A DNA stretch of 32,752 nt from a virus. The notes under the pieces are model-generated. The model made no database searches and was not told the origin of the DNA. It saw only the letters and a program-made list of their open reading frames with translations. Of the stretch, positions 8,760 through 14,664 are shown in pieces. The translations under genes and the position numbers were made by a program. The DNA lies in the IMG/VR virus record IMGVR_UViG_3300033064_002965, positions 1 through 32,752 of that record. One strand, written 5' to 3'. Every line of letters begins with the position of its first letter. The first letter of the stretch is position 1.

Positions 8760-9497
8760 ATGAATTTCGCCGTAATTAAAAAATATCAAAATATTCGTTG
8801 TAAGATTTGCGATGGTGCAACTACTGTACTCGGCGTATGTGATCTTAATAAAAGCGGCGAAGTTACAAATCCCAAAGATCAGTTACCACTAATTGGTCAT
8901 GCTGTGTACTATCATACCTGCAATCACTGCGGATTTATTTTTACTAATGAATTTGATAAGTGGACTATTGATGATTTTGTTGAGCATATTTATAATGATG
9001 AATACAAACTAGTCGATCCTGACTATGTTAGCAAACGGCCACTTACACAAATTGAATGGTTTCTGCCTTTATTAAACAACGACAAGTCTATTACTGTGTT
9101 GGATTACGGTGCCGGCACAGGTATTTTCCACAAAGGATTAACTGCATTGGGTTATACTGCAGAAGGGTGGGATCCTATGTGGCAAACTGAATTTACATTT
9201 GATCAGAATACAAAATTTGATGTTGTTACTGCATTTGAAGTGTTGGAGCATACTCCGTATCCTTACGAAACTATCAAAGAAATGATAAAATTTATTAATC
9301 CAGAATCTGGACAAATAGTTTTTAGCACATTGGTAAATGACATTATAGAAAATCAAGGAGTCAATCATTGGTATATTGTCCCGCGTAACGGCCACGTATG
9401 CATGTATTCTATCAAAAGTTTAGAAATCATGTTTGATAAATTAGGAATGGTGGTACATCATATTGACTCAAGTAATCATATTGCCTCCTGGAAATAA
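8760..9497 (+). CDS. Zinc-finger SAM-dependent methyltransferase
   Basis: A 245-residue protein. The N-terminus has two CxxC pairs, C14/C17 (CKIC) and C54/C57 (CNHC), spaced as in the zinc-binding domain that precedes some C-methyltransferases. Then comes a class I methyltransferase core: VLDYGAGTG at 113-121 (SAM loop I), an acidic residue in EGWDP closing strand 2, and DVVTAFEVLEHT at ~154-165. A conserved tail holds NHWYIVPRNGHVCMYS. The substrate cannot be read from sequence; sugar or small-molecule modification is as likely as nucleic acid. It starts six bases after the preceding stop and is followed two bases later by the next gene, so it lies in one transcription unit. Confidence 0.8.
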   Translation: MNFAVIKKYQNIRCKICDGATTVLGVCDLNKSGEVTNPKDQLPLIGHAVYYHTCNHCGFIFTNEFDKWTIDDFVEHIYNDEYKLVDPDYVSKRPLTQIEWFLPLLNNDKSITVLDYGAGTGIFHKGLTALGYTAEGWDPMWQTEFTFDQNTKFDVVTAFEVLEHTPYPYETIKEMIKFINPESGQIVFSTLVNDIIENQGVNHWYIVPRNGHVCMYSIKSLEIMFDKLGMVVHHIDSSNHIASWK

Positions 9498-9499
9498 TA

Positions 9500-9928
9500 A
9501 TGACATGGTATTATCAAGGAAGTTTAGTAGAATCTCTGCCAGAAGAATGCGTTGGATATGTATACTGTATAGTAAACAATATATCTGGTAGAAAATATAT
9601 TGGAAAAAAACTATCTCAGTTTGCAAAGACATCAATAAAAACAGTAACTTTAAAAAACGGTACTAAAAAGAAAAAAAAGATTCGCAGTAAAGTTGAATCA
9701 GACTGGGCATTGTATTGGTCTAGTTCAGACGAGCTTAAAAAAGATATTGAATTACTCGGCGAACAGAATTTTACAAGAGAGATTTTATTCTATTGTAAAA
9801 GTAAATCCGAATGTACTTATGTAGAGGCCAGAGAACAATTTGCAAGAAAAGTTCTTGAAACAGACGATTATTATAACGGTCAAATAAGTTGCAGAATACA
9901 TCAATCGCATATAAAAGGCAAACTATGA
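9500..9928 (+). CDS. GIY-YIG-type putative nuclease
   Basis: A 142-residue protein with GYVYCIVN at ~19-26 and RKYIGKK at ~31-37, the two strands that name the GIY-YIG nuclease domain (here VYC...YIG). A lysine-rich insertion (KNGTKKKKKIRSK) and a conserved-looking ESDWALYWSSSDELKKDI follow, then REILFYC and a candidate metal-binding Glu in EAREQF. T4-like phages carry similar short stand-alone proteins of unproven function. No DNA-binding repeats are seen, unlike the GIY-YIG gene at 21037. It starts two bases after the methyltransferase stop. Activity is inferred. Confidence 0.65.
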   Translation: MTWYYQGSLVESLPEECVGYVYCIVNNISGRKYIGKKLSQFAKTSIKTVTLKNGTKKKKKIRSKVESDWALYWSSSDELKKDIELLGEQNFTREILFYCKSKSECTYVEAREQFARKVLETDDYYNGQISCRIHQSHIKGKL

Positions 9929-10008
9929 TTAATTGGATAAATCGTAAGTCAGATTTTAACTATCAAAATTCACAGAAATCATATTAAATTCTAAATTCAA
10001 CTTACCCT

Positions 10009-10044
10009 AGTATTAAGTACATAAATATATGTGTACTTAATACT
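10009..10044. terminator. Perfect 13-bp hairpin containing a late-box sequence
   Basis: 10009-10021 pairs perfectly with 10032-10044 around a 10-base loop. No U-tract follows. The octamer CATAAATA (10020-10027) lies across stem and loop, so this could be a terminator-like hairpin, a promoter site, or both. The left arm's AGTATTAAGT recurs at 10081-10090. Confidence 0.45.
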
Positions 10045-10112
10045 CCCATCCCCAGATACCATATCATAATAAACTTATATAGTATTAAGTTCTCCTAAAT
10101 CTTCCAAAACGG

Positions 10113-10141
10113 TTGCGTTGTGTTAAATTATATAGTACAAT
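10113..10141 (+). promoter_or_regulatory. Candidate sigma70-like promoter of the structured RNA
   Basis: TTGCGT (10113-10118), 17-base spacer, TACAAT (10136-10141). Predicted start near 10148, just before the structured, GC-richer segment. Confidence 0.45.
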
Positions 10142-10147
10142 AATTTA

Positions 10148-10690
10148 AAGCATCAAAACATGGCAACGTAACAAAATCAATGTAGTAACGATCATACATG
10201 GCAACGTAGTAACAAGAATTACGCAGAAACAAGCTCGCACCGGCATACATCGGGTGTCTATGAAAACTGGACGAAAGTCGCAGGGACAGCAAATTCTTCC
10301 GCTGCAGGAAGTACTCAATCACCATCCTTCACAGGACGTAGATCGCAATCTGCCGCGATTTGATTGTTTGAAGATAAATTTCATAGAGCTCAAAGAAGGG
10401 AGAAACACCCTACGTTTGTATATATGTTAGCGTATATTATACAAGCCGCCGCCGTTTACGAAAGTAAAAAGACGTAGCTAGAGGTACAGGACGACCGCCT
10501 TGGTAATGCTATAACGCTAATGACTATTTCGAACTCAGATAATGTTTAAAATTTTTCTTTTGCCTGGATAACGGGCAATTATGACTAAGGAATCTAGATA
10601 ATATTATTCAATTGCTTAAATTATTATGTAAAGAAAAAATAATCTGAGCGTTAGCGATAGATTATGTGAGCTGAAGCTCACATTTAAACA
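10148..10690 (+). ncRNA. Candidate large structured phage RNA
   Basis: There is no credible gene between 9929 and 10724. Three 60-base lines within 10201-10500 are 48-53% G+C, clearly above the coding DNA around. Base pairing is dense: a 9-bp helix (10257-10265/10379-10387) encloses a GAAA-loop hairpin (10267-10283, one bulge), a hairpin at 10296-10311 and one at 10342-10359. A 6-bp helix (10410-10415/10472-10477) closes a three-way junction with hairpins 10416-10422/10438-10444 and 10455-10468 (TTTAC-GAAA-GTAAA). Loop bases 10427-10433 can pair with 10514-10520, a pseudoknot. Hairpins follow at 10560-10578, 10639-10665, and an 8-bp TGAA-loop stem (10664-10671/10676-10683) that could end the RNA. 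Size and setting resemble the GOLLD/ROOL class of ornate phage RNAs; identity with a known family cannot be judged by eye. Ends are estimates. Confidence 0.6.
10158..10208 (+). repeat. 13-base direct repeat at the 5' end of the RNA candidate
   Basis: ACATGGCAACGTA occurs at 10158-10170 and 10196-10208, 38 bases apart, each followed within a short distance by GTAAC or AACAA. It may be a duplicated RNA element or protein-binding site. Confidence 0.7.
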
Positions 10691-10696
10691 TAAATA
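10689..10696 (+). promoter_or_regulatory. Late promoter box CATAAATA
   Basis: 7/8 match to the T4 late box, placed right after the hairpin at 10664-10683. Expected start near 10702, 23 bases before the ATG at 10725, leaving AAAGGAA in the leader. Confidence 0.65.
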
Positions 10697-10724
10697 AAAT
10701 CATAAGAATAAAGGAATTATCAAA

Positions 10725-11189
10725 ATGCGAATTGCTGATATCATTAATGAAGAACAAACTTTAGATGAGTTAAGTCTTGCTGGGGTAGGTCAGGGAATTA
10801 AAAAAGCAGCCGGAGTTGTTGGTCGTGGAGCAGTTGCTGGAATTAAAGGAATCAGTAAAGCAGCAGGTTATATACCTGGCGCAATTGCTGGAGTAAAGCA
10901 GCAGTATGCTTCTGGAAAAGCTGCTGGAGCTTCTCAGTTTGGAACAAGTACACCTCCGGCAGCAAGTACACCTCCGGCAGCAAGAAATAACCCATTCAGT
11001 GATCCTGCTAAATTAAAACAATCATTTGACACTATCTCACAAGAATTATCTGGTGGGCAAGCCCAACAGTTAAAGCCTGTGATTAAAAGTATATGGATGC
11101 AGTTAGGCGGAACAAGAATTGAAGGTGCCCAAAATGACAAGGCACCTGTTGTTGAGTTTTATAGTAAATTCTTAGGTGGTAATATTTAA
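10725..11189 (+). CDS. Small virion-associated-like protein, function unknown
   Basis: A 154-residue protein. It starts MRIADIINEE, an N-terminus common to several structural proteins of T4-like aquatic phages, and the INE/LDE triplets fit the (I/L)xE cleavage preference of T4 gp21 protease, so it may be a processed head protein (inference). Residues ~18-65 are Gly/Ala/Lys-rich and helix-like (KKAAGVVGRGAVAGIKGI). A linker with STPPAA twice follows, then a helical C-terminal domain (residues ~90-154). Late promoter and AAGGAATT ribosome binding site upstream. Its stop overlaps, on the other strand, the stop of the gp26 frameshift product. Confidence 0.7.
   Translation: MRIADIINEEQTLDELSLAGVGQGIKKAAGVVGRGAVAGIKGISKAAGYIPGAIAGVKQQYASGKAAGASQFGTSTPPAASTPPAARNNPFSDPAKLKQSFDTISQELSGGQAQQLKPVIKSIWMQLGGTRIEGAQNDKAPVVEFYSKFLGGNI
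10946..10981 (+). repeat. Two perfect 18-base tandem repeats
   Basis: AAGTACACCTCCGGCAGC at 10946-10963 and 10964-10981, giving STPPAA twice in the linker of the preceding gene product. Identity at every base suggests a recent duplication. Confidence 0.9.
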
Positions 11190-12282
11190 AAAAATGGTAG
11201 TCCTGATGACTTGGTAGTTTCTAAGTTGTCAGCTACTATTTCATACATTAATTTTCTGCTATCTGGATCCAATTGGTATGCTTGCTCAATATTTAATGAC
11301 CCTCGCATGAACCAGCACAATTTAAATAAGTCCAATTTTAGATTTTTCGCTGAATTATCAAGGCTCTTAACATACTCTTCTATCTCAGAATTTGATAGAG
11401 TTAAGAGCCTTGACCGAAAAAATCTGAATTGTCTATAGAAAGTGGTAATTCATAAGTAGCAGGCGCTCCCAATGCAATATGCTCTTCACTTGATTCTAAT
11501 AAAAATGGTTTCAATCCGTTGCTTTCTTTCAAAGACGATAAATGCTTTTGAATTTTTTCATAAACTGATTTATCTGAATTCTTCAAAAATTCTCTGATAA
11601 ACTCTTTATTATGTACTACATTATCCGGAGTCTTGATATACTTAATACTGTCTGCAACCAAGTCAATGGTAATATCAGACAGCTTGTTAAAACTTTCATT
11701 GAATATTGTTAATTTTTGCTCATCGGTGAGATTATCGTTGTTTACTGTTTGCATAATACGTTGAGTTTCAAATGTTCTCAAACTGGTCATTGTAATATGA
11801 CGATATGTTAATGGATAAACAAAACAAGTTAATTCTGGGGTAATTTCTACAGTTTCTTTCCAAGTGGTATTTTGGGTAATACGATCTAATACTGTTCTTA
11901 AATCAATTGCATGCTCTACTTCTTCAGTTGTACCTGGAACAGTGTGTTTAATGTCCATCATTTCTCCGTATGTTGCAATACGAATCGAAATTAAAATAGT
12001 GTCTAGATCAACGCTTGGAGTTTTCCATGCATCTTTTACATTGGGCATGCAACTTTGAATAACATCAATAATTGCTTGACCATTCATTAGAGCATCAGGT
12101 GTTTTGAATGCTAATTCATCTTTTGCAGTCATAGAGAACACTGGAAATTCTAAATTTTCCGGTATTAATAAACTTCCTTCTTCCCAATATACTCCCTGAC
12201 TAGGCAAGGATATATAAATTTTTGGCTGACGCATAAAACTAGTTAATGGATTAACGTTCGCCTGTTGTTGAAAATTGTTCAT
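11186..12282 (-). CDS. gp26-like -1 frameshift fusion product (365 residues)
   Basis: If ribosomes slip -1 at T TTT TTC (minus strand, 11422-11416), translation continues from CGG at 11416 through 76 codons to TAA at 11188-11186. The product is 289 zero-frame residues plus a 76-residue extension. The extension looks like a real conserved domain (LFKLCWFMRGSLNIEQAYQL, then DNLETTKSSGLPFF), resembling small proteins next to gp26 in other T4-like phages. In this frame there is no ATG or GTG before the Met of WFMRG and only a TTG at about the 31st codon of the extension, so the domain cannot easily be made independently. The arrangement copies lambda G/GT and its relatives, where a chaperone and its -1 extended form act with the tape measure; a tape-measure-like gene is adjacent here. 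Frameshifting itself is inferred. Confidence 0.7.
11359..11422 (-). promoter_or_regulatory. Programmed -1 frameshift element (slippery site plus hairpin)
   Basis: Minus strand: heptamer TTTTTTC (11422-11416), 3-base spacer, then a perfect 13-bp stem CAAGGCTCTTAAC (11412-11400) with GTTAAGAGCCTTG (11371-11359). Inside the 28-base apical part, GATAG/CTATC (11398-11394 with 11384-11380) can add a second stem. The zero-frame stop TAA (11403-11401) lies within the main stem. Confidence 0.7.
11401..12282 (-). CDS. gp26: gp26-like baseplate/tail assembly protein, zero-frame product
   Basis: A 293-residue protein of the T4 gp26 (T4_baseplate) type: NPLTSFMRQPKIYISLPSQG, then LEFPVFSMTAKDELAFKTPD, ALMNGQAIIDVIQSCMPN, KDAWKTPSVDLDTILISIRI, ATYGEMMDI, PLTYRHITM and, at the end, SDFFGQGS. 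The family is needed for baseplate/tail assembly in T4. Start at 12282 is supported by CGGAGA seven bases upstream and a perfect minus-strand late box at 12322-12315. The last codons contain a slippery T TTT TTC followed by a stable hairpin, described in the fusion entry. It is divergent from the tape-measure-like gene, with overlapping promoters. Confidence 0.85.
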   Translation of the reverse strand: MNNFQQQANVNPLTSFMRQPKIYISLPSQGVYWEEGSLLIPENLEFPVFSMTAKDELAFKTPDALMNGQAIIDVIQSCMPNVKDAWKTPSVDLDTILISIRIATYGEMMDIKHTVPGTTEEVEHAIDLRTVLDRITQNTTWKETVEITPELTCFVYPLTYRHITMTSLRTFETQRIMQTVNNDNLTDEQKLTIFNESFNKLSDITIDLVADSIKYIKTPDNVVHNKEFIREFLKNSDKSVYEKIQKHLSSLKESNGLKPFLLESSEEHIALGAPATYELPLSIDNSDFFGQGS

Positions 12283-12292
12283 GACTGTCTCC

Positions 12293-12300
12293 GATAAATA
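12293..12300 (+). promoter_or_regulatory. Late promoter box GATAAATA for the tape-measure-like gene
   Basis: 7/8 match to the late box; expected start near 12306, a 41-base leader. It overlaps the leader of the divergent gp26-like gene. Confidence 0.65.
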
Positions 12301-12314
12301 ACAATGTACCTGTG

Positions 12315-12322
12315 TATTTATA
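12315..12322 (-). promoter_or_regulatory. Perfect late promoter TATAAATA for the gp26-like gene
   Basis: Plus strand TATTTATA, so the minus strand carries the exact T4 consensus. Expected start near 12309, leader of 27 bases with CGGAGA before the ATG at 12282. Confidence 0.75.
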
Positions 12323-12346
12323 ATAGTACTTAACTACCTTTAAATT

Positions 12347-14557
12347 ATGGCAACCGATCAAATCTTATCAGAAATATTAATTGAACTACAAAAACTAAAC
12401 GCTAGTAATGGCGGGGGTGGCGGAGGTAGTGGCGGGGGAGGTAGTGGCGCTTCAAGTGCAGTCGGTGCATCACTGGCTAAAGTAGCAGGATTAATTGGTA
12501 AGCTAGGCGATAGTGTGATGTCGACTATGTCAACTATTGTTAATTTAGGAAAAACAGCAGCCGACGGAGCATCATCGCTGTCAAGTGTAACAACTGCACT
12601 TTCTGGACTGCCAGGACCGTTGGGTAAACTTGCAAGTGCTGCAACATTTGCAGCGGAGATGCTGGAAAAGAATTTGAAAGTACAGGAGGATTTATCCAAA
12701 TCTGGCGCGACATTTGGCGGAAATTTAGATTTAATGAGACAAAGTGCAGCATCGGCACATTTGGGATTAGACGAATTTGCATCAGCAGTTAAAAAAAATG
12801 CAACAATATTTAGTACAATGGGCGGCAACGTTCAGGACGGACTTAAACAATTTGTCGCAATCCAAAATAATTTAATGGCACCAGGCAGCGATATTCAAAA
12901 AAATCTATCATCTTTAGGTATTAGTGCAGCAGAAGCAGGAGATTTAACTGCAAGCTACATGAGAAGTCAAGGTTCTATGAATAAATCAGGATTACAGGAT
13001 GCTAAAGCAACTGCAGCCGCTGTACAAACTTATGCCCAAGAATTAACAATGCTTAGTAGCATTACTGGTAAAAGTCGTGAAGAAATCCAAAAGAAAATGG
13101 ATGAAGAGAATGCCGAAGCGCAATGGGCATCTTTGTTGGCGAGTATGGGCGCGGATAAAGCTGATAAAATGCGTCAAGGAATTCAAATGGCAATGATGCA
13201 AGGCGGTCAGGGCGCAGTTGATGCATTTAAATCTATGGCCCGGGGATTACCTCCAATGACCGAAGCTGCACAAATGTATACTGCAACTCAACACGCAGGA
13301 GTTGACGCATTAACTCAATATAATCAACGAGCAAATGATGCGGGCGTTAGTGTAAAAGAAAATGCTGATGCGAATAGAAAAACACTTGCTAAACAAATTG
13401 CAGATGGCGGCAAGGATCGTGAATCATTCAATGCCATTTTACAAGCCGATGCAGCAGCAGGCGGAAAACTTGCTGAAAGTTTTAAACAAGGTACTATTAC
13501 GCAAAATAGTTTTATGAAAGAAGGTAAGATGAGGAGTGAAGCAGAAATTCTTGCTTCTCTTGAAGAAGCAGACAAAAAAAGTAAAATAACAGCAAGTCAG
13601 GCCAGCGACGGTGCTACATTAAAATTAGCATTTCAAGAACTCACTAATAATATACTTGCAAAAATGATGCCAGCATTTAATTTTTTACTGGGTGTTGTAT
13701 TAAAAAGTACAGACGCAGTGGCTAAGTTCATAATGCCATTACTTGGTAAACTAGATTTTGCTCCATTAATGTCATTTCTAGATGAAATTTTTCAATCAAT
13801 TGACTGGGAAACACTAGGTGAAACTTTATCAGGAATAATGACTACTGTAATGAGTGTTATTACTTCAGTTGCATCATCATTAGAACCGTTGATGAAACAA
13901 ATTGTCACGGTAGTTAATAACTTAATGCCAAAACTTTTACCAATTTTTGAAAATATTGGTGTTATTATTAACCGTACATTCGAAGTATTATCGCCACTAT
14001 TGACTCCTATCATTAACGGAATTGAGATAGTGCTAGGGGGTCTGTTTACTATGCTAGGCGGTATTATTGATATAATCAAAGGACTAATGACTGGAAATTG
14101 GAAAGAAGTTGGTACAGGGTTATTAGATACAGTTGGCGGATTCATTAAAGGGTTGTATGGTATCATAAAAATAATTAAAGATATACTAGTAGGGGGAGTA
14201 AGGGGAATATGGAATTTCTTTACAGGCAGCACACCTGATAAAGTAGTTGAAGCACCTACAGCAGCACCTGCAACTCCGAAAGCAACTTCGAGGAATACAG
14301 TAGAAAAATCTGCTCCATTAAAAGGAAAACAAATGGCATCTGCATTGCATAAAGCTGATGAAGTGCCAATTACAGGAGAAGATTCTGTACAATCTACTAC
14401 TGTTGCAACTGCTAGTAGTGCAGATACTGTCTCTGCACAACTTTCTTTATTGAATGCATCTGTATTAGAAATGATAAAATATTTAAAAGAAACTGCAGAC
14501 CATACAAGACGCAATGTTGATGCTACTAAAGGGTTGAGCGGCAATTTGTTTGCATAA
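12347..14557 (+). CDS. Tail tape-measure-like protein
   Basis: A 736-residue protein. A short N-terminal helix (ILSEILIELQKLN) is followed by a glycine/serine linker at residues 22-34. Then come long Ala-rich helical stretches to ~residue 430, hydrophobic segments at ~445-475 (MPAFNFLLGVVLKS, AKFIMPLLGKL) and ~540-625 (LLTPIINGIEIVLGGLFTML, then GGIIDIIKGLM), and a polar C-terminus. Long helices plus membrane-like hydrophobic hairpins are the hallmark of tape-measure proteins, which set tail length and help DNA pass the host membrane. T4 gp29 has 590 residues but low similarity would be expected. The adjacent gp26-like gene with a frameshift signal fits a tape-measure/chaperone pair. Late promoter at 12293-12300. 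Confidence 0.7.
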   Translation: MATDQILSEILIELQKLNASNGGGGGGSGGGGSGASSAVGASLAKVAGLIGKLGDSVMSTMSTIVNLGKTAADGASSLSSVTTALSGLPGPLGKLASAATFAAEMLEKNLKVQEDLSKSGATFGGNLDLMRQSAASAHLGLDEFASAVKKNATIFSTMGGNVQDGLKQFVAIQNNLMAPGSDIQKNLSSLGISAAEAGDLTASYMRSQGSMNKSGLQDAKATAAAVQTYAQELTMLSSITGKSREEIQKKMDEENAEAQWASLLASMGADKADKMRQGIQMAMMQGGQGAVDAFKSMARGLPPMTEAAQMYTATQHAGVDALTQYNQRANDAGVSVKENADANRKTLAKQIADGGKDRESFNAILQADAAAGGKLAESFKQGTITQNSFMKEGKMRSEAEILASLEEADKKSKITASQASDGATLKLAFQELTNNILAKMMPAFNFLLGVVLKSTDAVAKFIMPLLGKLDFAPLMSFLDEIFQSIDWETLGETLSGIMTTVMSVITSVASSLEPLMKQIVTVVNNLMPKLLPIFENIGVIINRTFEVLSPLLTPIINGIEIVLGGLFTMLGGIIDIIKGLMTGNWKEVGTGLLDTVGGFIKGLYGIIKIIKDILVGGVRGIWNFFTGSTPDKVVEAPTAAPATPKATSRNTVEKSAPLKGKQMASALHKADEVPITGEDSVQSTTVATASSADTVSAQLSLLNASVLEMIKYLKETADHTRRNVDATKGLSGNLFA

Positions 14558-14562
14558 TCTTA

Positions 14563-14591
14563 TTGACATCTGTTAAATTCCATTATATACT
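14563..14591 (+). promoter_or_regulatory. Strong sigma70-like promoter before the portal gene
   Basis: TTGACA (14563-14568), 17-base spacer, TATACT (14586-14591). A tiny frame ATG...TAA (14601-14630, nine codons) begins at about the expected start; its stop lies in the late box that follows. Confidence 0.65.
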
Positions 14592-14625
14592 ATAATAAGT
14601 ATGAATTTATCTGAATACAGCAGTA

Positions 14626-14633
14626 GATAAATA
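14626..14633 (+). promoter_or_regulatory. Late promoter box GATAAATA of the head operon
   Basis: 7/8 match to the late box, 35 bases downstream of a sigma70-like -10. Expected start near 14639, 26 bases before the portal ATG. Confidence 0.7.
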
Positions 14634-14664
14634 AACTACTAACATAAAGAATGGAGCTCAAAAG

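Noticed and set aside
9925-9987. 20-codon frame overlapping the stop of the GIY-YIG-type gene (ATGA)
   Set aside because: Too short and without features; could be a decayed gene end but cannot be supported.
10128-10325. 65-residue minus-strand frame in the RNA candidate region
   Set aside because: No ribosome site, no recognisable features, and the region shows RNA pairing on both halves of the frame.
10500-10545. TTTCGAAC as a tRNA T-loop
   Set aside because: Flanking bases do not form a 5-bp T-stem and no acceptor or anticodon arm is found; no tRNA seen in the window.
10410-10600. Group I or group II intron core in the RNA candidate
   Set aside because: No P7-type GACTA/TAGTC pairing with conserved flanks and no domain V hairpin; no split gene on either side.
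11359-11412. The inverted repeat as a bidirectional terminator for the convergent genes
   Set aside because: Neither side has a U-tract, it lies 170 bases past the plus-strand gene, and its placement three bases after a slippery heptamer fits frameshifting better. It remains the main alternative.
11211-11438. 75-residue plus-strand frame downstream of the gene at 10725
   Set aside because: It is antisense to the frameshift extension, has no ribosome site, and includes the frameshift hairpin; the minus-strand frame has domain-like sequence.
12358-14544. Long minus-strand open frames opposite the tape-measure-like gene (12358-12828, 13792-14544)
   Set aside because: Shadows of the sense gene's codon bias; proline- or serine-rich nonsense without starts or ribosome sites.
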